A DNA stretch of 64,000 nucleotides, from contig NZ_JALQDG010000012.1 in the NCBI RefSeq assembly GCF_023631325.1, forward strand, positions 202,919-266,918. Direction: 5' to 3'. This stretch comes from Caballeronia sp. INDeC2. GTDB taxonomy: Bacteria > Pseudomonadota > Gammaproteobacteria > Burkholderiales > Burkholderiaceae. The position numbers were made by a program, and so were the translations under genes. Within the stretch, counting starts at the first letter, position 1. Each line of letters begins with the position of its first letter. The notes beneath the pieces are model-generated. The model was not told the DNA's origin. It searched no databases and worked only from the letters and a program-made list of their open reading frames with translations. Of this stretch, positions 10,603 through 19,306 are shown piece by piece.

Positions 10603-11094
10603 CTAATCGACACTCGCGCACTGCACGGGCTTCGCGTCGAGCAACTCCGTCAGAACCGACGGCTTCAGGCTCACGAGATAACCGCGCCGCCCGCCGTTCA
10701 CATAGATCCGGTCGAGTTCCAGAATGCTCGATTCGACGTACACCGGCATCGCTTTCTTCGTGCCGAACGGCGACGTGCCGCCCACGAGAAAACCCGAATG
10801 CCGGTTCGCCACTTCGGGCTTGCACGGCTCGATGCGCTTTGCGCCCGTCTGCCGCGCAAGGTTCTTCGTGGAAACGGTGCGGTCGCCGTGCATGAGGACG
10901 ATGAGCGGCCTCGCGTGCTCGTCCTCCATCACCAGCGTCTTGACGACGATATGCTCGTCCACGCCCAGTTGCCGCGCGGATTCCTCCGTGCCGCCGTGTT
11001 CGACGTAATCGTAGGGATGCTCGCCGAACTCGACCTTGTGACGGCGCAGAAACTGCGTCGCGGGCGTTTCGGATACGTGTTTGGCTTTCGACAT
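10603..11094 (-). CDS. ybaK: Cys-tRNA(Pro)/Cys-tRNA(Cys) deacylase YbaK
   Basis: Trans-editing factor that hydrolyses mischarged Cys-tRNA(Pro). 163 residues from MSKAKHVSETPATQFLR. The YbaK/aa-tRNA-editing domain fills the protein, with HGDRTVSTKNLAR and VGGTSPFGTKKAMPVYVE as the main signatures. An upstream start at 11145 would add 17 residues without family support. It lies between xerD and plsY on the same strand. Confidence 0.93.
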   Translation of the reverse strand: MSKAKHVSETPATQFLRRHKVEFGEHPYDYVEHGGTEESARQLGVDEHIVVKTLVMEDEHARPLIVLMHGDRTVSTKNLARQTGAKRIEPCKPEVANRHSGFLVGGTSPFGTKKAMPVYVESSILELDRIYVNGGRRGYLVSLKPSVLTELLDAKPVQCASVD

Positions 11095-11196
11095 GGACGC
11101 ATTGTAGCGGCGTGCTCCGCGCCTCACCATTGGCCATTCGGCCAAGTGTTCAACGACACGCCGGCCGTGGCACGATCGTGCGGAAATGAAGCGATC

Positions 11197-12126
11197 TTAT
11201 CCGCGCGGATGATGCTCGCGATGCAGCTTCTGCAGCCGCTCCCGCGCGACGTGCGTGTAGATCTGCGTCGTCGAGATGTCGGAGTGGCCGAGCAGCAATT
11301 GCACGACGCGCAAGTCCGCGCCGTGATTGAGCAGATGCGTCGCGAACGCGTGACGGAGCGTATGCGGCGAGAGCGGCGCATGTACGCCGCCCTTCAACGC
11401 ATGGCGCTTGATGATGTTCCAGAACTGCTGACGCGTCATGCCTTCGCCGCGCGCGGTGACGAAGAGCGCATCGGCGGAACGCGCGCCGAGCAACACAGGA
11501 CGCGATTCGCGCAGATAGCGTTCGAGCCAGTCGTGCGCCGTCTCGCCGAACGGGATCAGGCGTTCCTTCGAGCCTTTGCCCATCACGCGCACGACACCTT
11601 CGTTCAGGCCGAGCTCAACCGTTTTCAGCGTCACGAGCTCGGTCACGCGCAGGCCGCTCGCGTACATCAGTTCGAGCATCGTGCGATCGCGCAGGCCGAG
11701 CGGCGTCTCGATGTCCGGCGCGCCGAGCAGCGCTTCGACTTGCGCCTCGTTGAGCGTCGAAGGAAAGCGCGGAGGCTGCTTGGCCGAGCGCAGCTTCAAT
11801 GTCGGATCGGAGGTCACGCGGTGCTCGCGCAACGCCCACGCGTAATAGCGGCGAAAGACGGACAGACGCCGGTTCGCGGACGTCGCCTTGTCGCCGCGGC
11901 GCGCGGCCATGTAGCCGTTCATGTCGGCTTCGGCGGCTGCGTCGATGGATGCGCCGCGCGTCTTGCCGAGCCATTCGGCGAACAGCTTGAGATCGCGCCG
12001 GTACGCTTCGAGCGAGTTTTTCGCGAGCCCGTGTTCGAGCCAGAGCGCATCGCAAAAGAGATCGATCGCGTCCTGACTCGCGCTGAGTTCCGGCTTTTGT
12101 ATTTCTTCAGTCGTTGCGCTCGTCAT
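11197..12126 (-). CDS. xerD: Site-specific tyrosine recombinase XerD
   Basis: Works with XerC at dif to resolve chromosome dimers. 309 residues: N-terminal SAM-like core-binding domain (about 18-105) and C-terminal catalytic domain with Arg160, Lys187, His255, Arg258, His281 and the nucleophile Tyr290. The LSPHTLRHAFATHLLNHG stretch is typical of XerD. Its ATG overlaps the ogt stop by four bases (ATGA). It is a housekeeping recombinase, not part of a mobile element: no attachment repeats or cargo flank it. Confidence 0.95.
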   Translation of the reverse strand: MTSATTEEIQKPELSASQDAIDLFCDALWLEHGLAKNSLEAYRRDLKLFAEWLGKTRGASIDAAAEADMNGYMAARRGDKATSANRRLSVFRRYYAWALREHRVTSDPTLKLRSAKQPPRFPSTLNEAQVEALLGAPDIETPLGLRDRTMLELMYASGLRVTELVTLKTVELGLNEGVVRVMGKGSKERLIPFGETAHDWLERYLRESRPVLLGARSADALFVTARGEGMTRQQFWNIIKRHALKGGVHAPLSPHTLRHAFATHLLNHGADLRVVQLLLGHSDISTTQIYTHVARERLQKLHREHHPRG

Positions 12127-12605
12127 GCGATCCGTACACCTTCATGCGCCAGCAGCCAGCGCTTCACGTTGCGATAAAAACCGTCGCCGGGATGATGCGC
12201 GAAGCCGCCGATCCCGCCCGATGCCACTACCCGGTGGCACGGTATCACGATCGGCAGCGGATTGGAGCCGCACGCCTGCCCTACCGCGCGCGGCACGCTG
12301 CCGATCTCGTGCGCGAGCTGGCCGTAGGTCCAGACATGCCCCGCCGCGATGGTGCCGATGCCCCGCCACACGCGCTGCTGGAACGCGGTGCCGCGGATCG
12401 CGAGCGGCAGGTCGAAGCGCATCGAAGGCGTGTCGAAGTAACGGCGGATCTGCGCGGCGGCTTCCTCGGCGAGCGGCGTGCGCGGCTCGATGCTGTCGAC
12501 ATCGCCGGGCAGATAGACGATCTCGCGCACCGACTGCGCGTCGGCGCGAATGCCGACTTTGCCGAAAGGCGCGTCGATCACGGCATCGTATGGCGTGTTC
12601 TTCAT
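12123..12605 (-). CDS. ogt: Methylated-DNA--protein-cysteine S-methyltransferase
   Basis: Repairs O6-methylguanine by transferring the alkyl group to its own cysteine. 160 residues, with the active-site box PIVIPCHRVV and the DNA-binding helix region RAVGQACGSNPLP. The start is the ATG before KNTPYDAVIDAPFG. It overlaps both neighbours by ATGA junctions (queG upstream, xerD downstream), so the three are almost certainly one translationally coupled unit. It lacks an Ada regulatory domain. Confidence 0.93.
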   Translation of the reverse strand: MKNTPYDAVIDAPFGKVGIRADAQSVREIVYLPGDVDSIEPRTPLAEEAAAQIRRYFDTPSMRFDLPLAIRGTAFQQRVWRGIGTIAAGHVWTYGQLAHEIGSVPRAVGQACGSNPLPIVIPCHRVVASGGIGGFAHHPGDGFYRNVKRWLLAHEGVRIA

Positions 12606-13837
12606 GTTTGCTCCAGCGCCCATCGAACGTGTTCGCGGACGAGTTCGGACGGATCGTCGGCGCGCGCTTTCAATGCATCGACGATGGCCGCGCGTTCGCT
12701 CGCATCCAAACCGGACGCGCGCAATGCATTGCCCATCGCGACCGCGATATTGCGCAGCCAGCGCTCGTGCCCGATGCGCCGGATCGCGCTGCCCTGCATG
12801 CGCGTGTCGAAGTCCGCGTCGCTCCATGCAAACAGCTCGACGAGCGTCGCGCGATCGAGCCCATGCCGCACGTCGAAATCCGCGACGGGCGCGGCCTGCG
12901 CGAACTTGTTCCACGGACAGACGAGCTGGCAGTCGTCGCAGCCATAGACGCGATTGCCGATCAGCGGACGCATCTCTTCGGGAATGCTGCCGTGCAGTTC
13001 GATCGTCAGATACGAGATGCAGCGTCGCGCATCCACGCGATACGGCGCGACGATCGCGCCCGTCGGACATGCGCCGATGCAGCGCGTGCACTGCCCGCAA
13101 TGCGCGCCCTCGTGCTCGGGATGCGGATCGACAGGCAAGGGAACATCGACAAAAATTTCGCCGAGAAAGAAGAGCGATCCGGCATCGCGATCGAGCAGCA
13201 GCGTATGCTTGCCGCGCCAGCCGTTGCCCGCCTTCTGCGCGAGCGCGACTTCCAGCACCGGCGCGGAATCCGTGAACGCGCGATGCCCGAACGGCCCGAT
13301 CTCCTTCTCGATGCGCTCGGCCAGTTGCTGCAGGCGATTGCGCATGACCTTGTGATAATCACGGCCGCGCGCGTAGATGGAGACCATCGCCTGCGACGGC
13401 TTCGCGAGCCTCGACCATTCGATCGCGCGCCAGTCGTTCTTCTGACCATCGGCTGTCGCGACACTTTCATCGCCGTTTTTGGCGAGCGTTTGCGCCGGCA
13501 GATAGGCCATTCGCGCGGTGATGACGCGTCGCGTGCCGGCCACAAGCTCGGCCGGTCTTGCGCGTTTCATCCCATGTTTGGCCATATAATCCATTTCGCC
13601 GTGATAGCCTGCTTCGAGCCAGTCATTCAGGCCTTTCTCGGCATCCGTCAGGTCGATATCGCTGATACCGACCGCACCGAACCCCAGCTCGCGCCCCCAC
13701 ACCTTGATGCGTTGCGCGAGTTCTGCCAGCGCGTTTTCATCGATATCGAAAACGCGAGACTCTGATACGGATTCAGCGGCAGCGTCGCTGGACGCGGTCG
13801 TGACTTCAACGGAATGTTCCGGCAATCGGTTCATCAC
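12602..13837 (-). CDS. queG: Epoxyqueuosine reductase QueG
   Basis: Last step of queuosine synthesis in tRNA: cobalamin-dependent reduction of epoxyqueuosine. 411 residues, about 30 longer than E. coli QueG. The two 4Fe-4S clusters are set by C247/C250/C253/C257 and C300/C303/C307 with C273. The probable general acid is Asp190 in FTDSAPVLE. The extra length lies in an N-terminal extension (1-35) and an insert at about 114-147 rich in Asp, Gly and Lys. The start lies 15 bases from divergent tsaE, so the promoters must overlap. Confidence 0.94.
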   Translation of the reverse strand: MMNRLPEHSVEVTTASSDAAAESVSESRVFDIDENALAELAQRIKVWGRELGFGAVGISDIDLTDAEKGLNDWLEAGYHGEMDYMAKHGMKRARPAELVAGTRRVITARMAYLPAQTLAKNGDESVATADGQKNDWRAIEWSRLAKPSQAMVSIYARGRDYHKVMRNRLQQLAERIEKEIGPFGHRAFTDSAPVLEVALAQKAGNGWRGKHTLLLDRDAGSLFFLGEIFVDVPLPVDPHPEHEGAHCGQCTRCIGACPTGAIVAPYRVDARRCISYLTIELHGSIPEEMRPLIGNRVYGCDDCQLVCPWNKFAQAAPVADFDVRHGLDRATLVELFAWSDADFDTRMQGSAIRRIGHERWLRNIAVAMGNALRASGLDASERAAIVDALKARADDPSELVREHVRWALEQT

Positions 13838-13852
13838 GACATTTTACGAGCA

Positions 13853-14440
13853 ATGCCCGAAAGCCCCGTACGAACGACGCAAGACTTTCCTCCCGCGCTT
13901 CTCGAACGCCGCTTCGACTTGCGCGACGAAGCCGCGACGCTCGCTTTCGGAGAACGCTTCGCGCGCGCCTTTGACGCCACGCGCCTTCATGCATCGCAAT
14001 CGTCTTCTGAACGATTTCACGGTCTGCAGGTCCAGTTGATCGGAGATCTGGGCGCGGGCAAGACCACGCTCGTGCGCGCCACGCTGCGCGCGCTCGGCCA
14101 CGCAGGCCGCGTGAAGAGCCCGACCTATACGCTCGTCGAACCGTATTCGCTCGTCATCGAAAGCGGCCCGCTCGACGTTTATCACTTCGATCTCTATCGC
14201 TTCGCCGATCCGGCCGAATGGGCCGATGCCGGCTTCCGCGAATATTTCGATGCGGGCGCGCTGTGCCTCGTCGAGTGGCCGCAGCAGGCGGGCGGCCTGC
14301 TCGGCGTGCCGGACCTCGTGTTCCAGCTATCGCTGCCGGGCGAGCACGGCTCGTCCGGAGATTCGAACGAAGAAGAAGGCCGCGTTCTGACCGCGCGCGC
14401 GTTCAGCGAAACAGGAAAGTCATGTCTCGAAAGATGTTGA
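13853..14440 (+). CDS. tsaE: tRNA threonylcarbamoyladenosine biosynthesis ATPase TsaE
   Basis: ATPase partner of TsaB/TsaD in making t6A37 on ANN-decoding tRNAs. 195 residues with the Walker A motif GDLGAGKT at 64-71, then SPTYTLVEPY and HFDLYRFADPAEW, all family hallmarks. The start at MPESPVRTTQD is preferred; an ATG at 13814 lies inside the queG coding region. The last 19 bases overlap the start of amiC, which fits the common tsaE-amiC coupling. The C-terminal 35 residues are Gly/Ser/Glu-rich and not conserved. Confidence 0.93.
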   Translation: MPESPVRTTQDFPPALLERRFDLRDEAATLAFGERFARAFDATRLHASQSSSERFHGLQVQLIGDLGAGKTTLVRATLRALGHAGRVKSPTYTLVEPYSLVIESGPLDVYHFDLYRFADPAEWADAGFREYFDAGALCLVEWPQQAGGLLGVPDLVFQLSLPGEHGSSGDSNEEEGRVLTARAFSETGKSCLERC

Positions 14441-15930
14441 TCAAGCCATTTCATTCGATCGAAGCCGCTGCCCTCGCGCCGCACAACTGGCGCCGCCGCC
14501 AGGTGCTGCGCGCCGGCGCCTCGACGCTCGTGCTCGCGCTCGTCGGACCGAAGCTCGCGCATGCGAGCAGCGTGCTCGGCGTGCGTGTGTGGCCCGCGCG
14601 CGATTACACCCGCGTGACGATCGAATCGGACCAGCCGCTTCAGAACGCCAACCAGCTCTTGCAGGGACCGGACCGGCTCGTCGTCGATCTCTCCGGCATC
14701 GATCTCGATCAGGCGTTGCGCGATCTCGTCTCGAAGATCACGCCGAACGATCCGCAGATTCAGGCGGTGCGCGTCGGGCAGTATCAGCCGCATGTCGTGC
14801 GCATGGTGTTCGACTTGAAAGGATCGGTGAAGCCGCAGGTGTTCACGCTGGGGCCCATCGGCAGCTACAAGTATCGGCTCGTGTTCGACTTGTATCCGGC
14901 CGTCGCGCCCGATCCGTTGATGGAACTGCTCGCGCAGACCGAGCGCAAGCAGGAGGCGCTCGACCGCGCGAATCCGAGTCCGTCCGCGCCGCCGCCCGCC
15001 ACGCTCTCCGGCCCGGCCACGCCGCAGAAACCGGCGACGCCCGATTCCACCGACGAGTTCTTTCAAAAGTACGCGCAGAGCGATGCACCGGCCGAGACCG
15101 CGCCCGCACCGAAGCCTTCGGTGAAACCGCAGCGCGTGCCGACGCCGCCGCCCGTCATCGCGAAGAAGAACGACGACGAAGACCAGTACACCTTCTCCAC
15201 GCCGAAGCAGTCCGGCACCACGCGTCTCTTGACGGTGGCGATCGATCCGGGTCACGGCGGCGAAGACCCCGGCGCGATCGGCGGTCAGGGCACGTACGAG
15301 AAGCACATCGCGCTCGATATCGCGAAGAAGCTGCGGGCGAAGATCGACGCCCAGCCCAACATGCGCGCGATGATGACCCGCGACGCCGACTTTTTCGTGC
15401 CGCTCAACGTGCGCGTGCAGAAGGCGCAGCGTGTCTCCGCCGATCTGTTCGTGTCGATTCACGCGGATGCATTTACCTCGCCCGACGCGCGCGGCTCGTC
15501 CGTCTTCGCGTTGTCCGAGCACGGCGCGTCGAGCGCGGCCGCGCGCTGGATGGCGGCCAAGGAAAATTCGTCGGATCAGGTCGGCGGCATCAACGTGAAA
15601 TCGCAGGACGCGAGCGTGAACCGCGCGCTCTTCGACATGTCGACGACCGCGCAGATCCGCGATTCGATGCGCTACGGCAGCTTCGTGCTGAACGAGATCG
15701 GCGGCATCAACAAGCTGCACAAAGGCTCGGTCGAACAGGCGGGTTTCGCCGTGCTGAAAGCGCCTGACATTCCGTCGATCTTGGTCGAGACCGCGTTCAT
15801 CAGCAACCCGGACGAGGAAACGCGCCTGAACGACGACGCCTATCGCGACAAGATGGCCAACGCGATCATGAAGGGCATCAAGCGCTACTTCGCGGCGAAT
15901 CCGCCGCTCGCGAAGAGCCGCATGACGTAA
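14422..15930 (+). CDS. amiC: N-acetylmuramoyl-L-alanine amidase (AmiC-type)
   Basis: Periplasmic zinc amidase that splits septal peptidoglycan during cell separation. 502 residues: a twin-arginine-like signal (RRRQVLR at 24-30, then a hydrophobic stretch ending LAHA near 48), an AMIN domain (about 50-160) for septal targeting, a Pro/Ala-rich linker (about 180-255), and a C-terminal amidase_3 domain. Zinc ligands are visible in AIDPGHGGEDPG and SIHADAF, and the catalytic Glu in ILVETAFISN. The start has AGGAAAG 4 bases upstream and overlaps tsaE. Tat export is inferred from the signal and from E. coli AmiC. Confidence 0.94.
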   Translation: MSRKMLIKPFHSIEAAALAPHNWRRRQVLRAGASTLVLALVGPKLAHASSVLGVRVWPARDYTRVTIESDQPLQNANQLLQGPDRLVVDLSGIDLDQALRDLVSKITPNDPQIQAVRVGQYQPHVVRMVFDLKGSVKPQVFTLGPIGSYKYRLVFDLYPAVAPDPLMELLAQTERKQEALDRANPSPSAPPPATLSGPATPQKPATPDSTDEFFQKYAQSDAPAETAPAPKPSVKPQRVPTPPPVIAKKNDDEDQYTFSTPKQSGTTRLLTVAIDPGHGGEDPGAIGGQGTYEKHIALDIAKKLRAKIDAQPNMRAMMTRDADFFVPLNVRVQKAQRVSADLFVSIHADAFTSPDARGSSVFALSEHGASSAAARWMAAKENSSDQVGGINVKSQDASVNRALFDMSTTAQIRDSMRYGSFVLNEIGGINKLHKGSVEQAGFAVLKAPDIPSILVETAFISNPDEETRLNDDAYRDKMANAIMKGIKRYFAANPPLAKSRMT

Positions 15931-15949
15931 GGCGCGCGTGCGGCTGAGT

Positions 15950-16828
15950 TCAGCGCGCCGGCAAGATGCGCTGAACGAGCCGGGCGCCGAACACGTTCAC
16001 GACGAGCCCCGCCATCACGAGCGCCGCGCCCACCGCTTGCGCGGCGCTCAGTCCCTCGCCGAGAAACAGCGCCGCCGACGCGAGCCCGATCACCGGGACG
16101 AGCAGCGAAAACGGCGCGACGCTTCCCGCCGGATAGCGCGCGAGCAACTTTCCCCACAGGCTGTAACCGACGATCGTCGCGATGAACGCGAGGTAGAGAA
16201 CCGCGAACACGGACACGAGCGGGATGGACGCGAGACTCGCTTCGATGCGCGCCGGTCCTTCGAAGATCAGCGAAAGCGCGAGGAACGGCAGCGGCGGAAT
16301 CAGGCTGCCCCACACGACGAGCGAGAGCAGATCGACCTTGCCCATTCGCTTCGTCACGACATTGCCGAGCGCCCACATCGCGGCAGCCGCGAGCGTGAAG
16401 AGAAAACCGGCGAGGGTCATCGCGTGGCCGCCGCGCATGCCGATCAGCGCGAGCCCCGCCGCCGCGATCACGAGTCCGGCGACGTTCGCCGCGCGGATGC
16501 GCTCGCCGAGGAACATCGACGCGAAGATGAGCGTGAAGAACGCCTGCGCCTGCAGGACGAGCGACGCGAGGCCGGCGGGCATCCCGACATACATGCCGTA
16601 GAAGAGCAGCGCGAATTGCCCGAGGGAAATGGTGAGGCTGTAAGCGAACAGCCAGCGCAGCGGGATTTGCGGGCGCTTCACGAAGAACACCGGCACGGCG
16701 GCGAGCGCGAAACGCAGCGCGCCGAGCAGCATAGGCGGCACACCGTGCAACCCGAGCTTGATGACGACGAAATTGACGCCCCACGCGACAATCACCACCG
16801 CTGCGATCAGCAAATCCTTTGGCGACAT
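15950..16828 (-). CDS. EamA-family (DMT) transporter
   Basis: 292-residue inner-membrane protein with ten predicted hydrophobic helices in two EamA repeats (about 5-135 and 145-285), as in drug/metabolite exporters such as YedA/RhaT relatives. The N-terminus MSPKDLLIAAVVIVAWGVNF with a conserved W-G-x-N-F is typical. The start has GAAGGGCG just upstream; the frame extends to 16903 without support. It is convergent with amiC. The substrate (often amino acids or metabolites) cannot be told from sequence. Confidence 0.88.
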   Translation of the reverse strand: MSPKDLLIAAVVIVAWGVNFVVIKLGLHGVPPMLLGALRFALAAVPVFFVKRPQIPLRWLFAYSLTISLGQFALLFYGMYVGMPAGLASLVLQAQAFFTLIFASMFLGERIRAANVAGLVIAAAGLALIGMRGGHAMTLAGFLFTLAAAAMWALGNVVTKRMGKVDLLSLVVWGSLIPPLPFLALSLIFEGPARIEASLASIPLVSVFAVLYLAFIATIVGYSLWGKLLARYPAGSVAPFSLLVPVIGLASAALFLGEGLSAAQAVGAALVMAGLVVNVFGARLVQRILPAR

Positions 16829-16929
16829 CGCCCTTCCCCTCGTGTCGTGTACGTGTTGGCGAGCCGTAAAGTGTAGCGGAGGGCGTGGCGGCAGGCTTGT
16901 CAAAAGCTGCGCGCCGTGACGAAGGACGC

Positions 16930-16967
16930 AAAAAAGCGCCCGCGCCGGAGGACCGGCGCGAGCGCTC
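16930..16967 (-). terminator. Terminator of the small secreted-protein gene
   Basis: A 14-bp, almost perfect stem (16935-16948 with 16953-16966) around AGGA is followed on the minus strand by six T. Confidence 0.85.
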
Positions 16968-16996
16968 TCTTTTGCTTCGGTGCGTCGGAAAGACGC

Positions 16997-17260
16997 TTAC
17001 TTGCTCTGTCCGGTTTCCGTCCCGGAGTCGTTGCCGGTTTCCGCGGCCGGCGTCTTCTTGGTCGACGTATGCCCGGATTGCTTGTGCATCTTGTGCTTCT
17101 TCTGCGTCGTGGGAGCGGCCGAATTGTCGGTTGCACCTGCGGTATCGTTGCCCATCGCCGCCGACGAATTGCCCGACGAAGTCTGCGCGAATGCGCCCGT
17201 CGCGGCGGTGGCGGTGAAAAGACCGGCGGTAATGGCGATCAACAGCTTGTTCCTGCTCAT
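16997..17260 (-). CDS. Small secreted protein, low-complexity
   Basis: 87 residues: a clear Sec signal peptide (MSRNKLLIAITAGLFTATAA with cleavage near AFA-QT at about 25) followed by a hydrophilic Ser/Thr/Gly/Asn region with a basic patch TQKKHKMHKQSGH. I know similar small exported proteins as common hypotheticals in Burkholderiaceae but no function. AGGAG lies 8 bases before the ATG at 17260. It is a single-gene unit with its own terminator, divergent from the pirin gene. Confidence 0.75.
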   Translation of the reverse strand: MSRNKLLIAITAGLFTATAATGAFAQTSSGNSSAAMGNDTAGATDNSAAPTTQKKHKMHKQSGHTSTKKTPAAETGNDSGTETGQSK

Positions 17261-17428
17261 GGCGAAGCTCCTATCGAGGTTGCGAAAGTTGCGTGAAGCC
17301 GCACGCGTACCGTAGCGCGGGACGTAAAAAACGAGAGCCTCGGCGGCACGTCTGCGCCGTGCGGCATCGGCCGGTAGAATCGATTCGACACGCGCCATTC
17401 CGGCGCGATTTCCTCATCGGAACCCGCC

Positions 17429-18328
17429 ATGCCTTCGCCGATCCGCGTATTGCTCAAGCCTCACGAACACGACGTTGGCGGCCTCATGGTGCGGCGCGTG
17501 CTGCCCGCGCTCGCGGCGCGCACCGTCGGACCCTTCATTTTTTTCGACCACATCGGTCCCGCAACGCTCGTGCCCGGCAAGGGGCTCGACGTGCGCCCGC
17601 ACCCGCACATTGGACTGGCGACTGTCACGTATCTGTTCGACGGCGCGATCATGCATCGCGACAGCGTCGGTTCCGTGCAGAAGATCGTGCCCGGCGACGT
17701 GAACTGGATGACCGCGGGCCGCGGCATCGTGCATTCTGAGCGCACGCCCGACGAAGAACGCGCCTCCGGCCAGACGATGCACGGCATCCAGACGTGGGTC
17801 GCGATGCCGGCGGCGAGCGAGGACATCGAGCCTGCGTTCGAGCATCACGCAGCCTCCACGCTGCCGCAGATCGAGCGCGACGGCGTCACGCTGCGCGTGA
17901 TCGCGGGTACGGCGTTCGGCGCGCAGGCGCCCACGCGCACGTTCTCGCCGACGCTCTATGTCGCCGCGCAGTTCACGGCCGGCAGCGCGATCGCGCTCGA
18001 CACCGAGCACGAGGAACGCGGCGTCTATCTCGTGAGCGGCGATTTGTCGATCGATGACGAAGCGCTGCCCGAACAGCAGATGGCGGTGCTCACGCCGGGC
18101 GCGGATGCGAAGCTGCACAGCAAGAACGGCGCGGTCGCGATGCTGCTCGGCGGCGCGCCGCTCGACGGCTCGCGCTTCATCGAATGGAATTTCGTGTCCA
18201 GCTCGCGCGAGAAGATCGACGCGGCCAAGATCGCATGGGGCGAGCAGCGCATGGGCCACGTGCCCGGCGAGACCGAATTCATTCCGTTGCCGCCGCAGCG
18301 CCGCGAAAATCGCGCGCCCGAGGCATGA
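17429..18328 (+). CDS. Pirin family protein
   Basis: 299-residue bicupin. The metal site of pirins is present: His58 and His60 in RPHPHIG, His102 and Glu104 in VHSER, matching the His/His/His/Glu set of human pirin. The N-terminal cupin is well conserved (GGLMVRRVLPA, FFDHIGPA), and the C-terminal cupin covers about 160-290. Bacterial pirins include quercetin 2,3-dioxygenases and redox-sensing partners; which applies here is unknown. Confidence 0.9.
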   Translation: MPSPIRVLLKPHEHDVGGLMVRRVLPALAARTVGPFIFFDHIGPATLVPGKGLDVRPHPHIGLATVTYLFDGAIMHRDSVGSVQKIVPGDVNWMTAGRGIVHSERTPDEERASGQTMHGIQTWVAMPAASEDIEPAFEHHAASTLPQIERDGVTLRVIAGTAFGAQAPTRTFSPTLYVAAQFTAGSAIALDTEHEERGVYLVSGDLSIDDEALPEQQMAVLTPGADAKLHSKNGAVAMLLGGAPLDGSRFIEWNFVSSSREKIDAAKIAWGEQRMGHVPGETEFIPLPPQRRENRAPEA

Positions 18329-18406
18329 GGCGTGCGTGCGCGCTTGAGAGTCACGCGGATCGTCCCTATCTGTTTGGGATAGACCGCAAGCATTAGGAGA
18401 AAACGC

Positions 18407-19255
18407 ATGGATACGACCCTCGCCACCTTCGAGCACAACGTCATCAACGCGTCAATGCTCGCGCCCGTTCTGGTCGATTTCTGGGCGCCTTGGTGCGGCC
18501 CGTGCAAGACGCTCGGACCGATGCTCGAGAAGCTGGAAGCCGAAGCCGCGGGAAAGTGGAAGCTCGTCAAGGTGAATGTCGACGAAAACCAGGAACTCGC
18601 CGCGCATTTTCAGGTGCGCAGCATTCCGCACGTGGTCGCATTTGCAGAAGGCCGCCCGGTCGATCAGTTCATCGGCGTGTTGCCGGAAGGCCAGTTGCGC
18701 GCCTTCCTCGACCGGCTCGTGCCCGAAGGCGCCGACGCCGAGCGCCACGCTGCGCAGACCGCATGGGCCGCGGGCAATCGCAAGCAGGCGATCGACACGA
18801 TCAAGGCCGCGCTTGCGCTCGATCCCGGCTACGACGATGCGCGTCTCGACCTGATCGAATGGCTGATCGCGGAACGCCGTATCGACGAGGCGAAGGAAGA
18901 GGACAAGCTGCTGTCGCCGAAGACGACGCAAGGAATCGATGCACGCTACAACGCGCTGAAGACCGAGCTCGACGCCGCCGATGCCGCAGCGGCTCTGCCG
19001 CCCGCCGACGCGCTCATCGACGCGGTCAACGCGAATCCGGACGATCTCGAGGCGCGCTTCGCGCTCGCCAATCGGCTGATTGCGGGCCGCGATTACGGCG
19101 GGGCGCTGGAACACCTGCTCGCGATCGTCGTGCGCGATCGCGCCTTCATGGACGACGTCGGCCGCAAGACGATGCTGTCTGTGTTCGAGCTTGCCGCGAA
19201 CCAGCCGAATCTCGTGTCGCAATGGCGGCGCAGGCTGAGCGCGGCGATCAACTGA
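18407..19255 (+). CDS. cnoX: Chaperedoxin-like thioredoxin with TPR domain (CnoX/YbbN family)
   Basis: 282 residues: N-terminal thioredoxin fold (about 5-108) with the active site WAPWCGPCK (Cys30, Cys33), followed by a helical TPR-like region (about 115-280). This layout is that of E. coli CnoX (YbbN), a holdase that hands clients to GroEL and DnaK. Unlike E. coli, the complete CxxC is kept, so it is probably redox-active. TTAGGAG lies 9 bases before the ATG. It stands alone with a terminator after it. Confidence 0.88.
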   Translation: MDTTLATFEHNVINASMLAPVLVDFWAPWCGPCKTLGPMLEKLEAEAAGKWKLVKVNVDENQELAAHFQVRSIPHVVAFAEGRPVDQFIGVLPEGQLRAFLDRLVPEGADAERHAAQTAWAAGNRKQAIDTIKAALALDPGYDDARLDLIEWLIAERRIDEAKEEDKLLSPKTTQGIDARYNALKTELDAADAAAALPPADALIDAVNANPDDLEARFALANRLIAGRDYGGALEHLLAIVVRDRAFMDDVGRKTMLSVFELAANQPNLVSQWRRRLSAAIN

Positions 19256-19270
19256 TCGTCGGCTCTACCG

Positions 19271-19303
19271 AAAAACGGCCAGCTAGCGAAGCTGGCCGTT
19301 TTC
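19271..19303. terminator. Bidirectional terminator between cnoX and tcdA
   Basis: AAAACGGCCAGCT pairs perfectly with AGCTGGCCGTTTT around a 5-base loop. It lies between the convergent stops. Confidence 0.85.
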
Positions 19304-19306
19304 GTT

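Noticed and set aside
11197..12126. Tyrosine recombinase as a sign of an integrated element
   Set aside because: Sequence and context are those of housekeeping XerD, coupled to ogt and queG, with no attachment repeats or cargo.
14194..15720. Long minus-strand open frame opposite amiC (508 codons)
   Set aside because: Arg/His-rich, no motifs, and fully covered by amiC, which has signal, AMIN and amidase domains.
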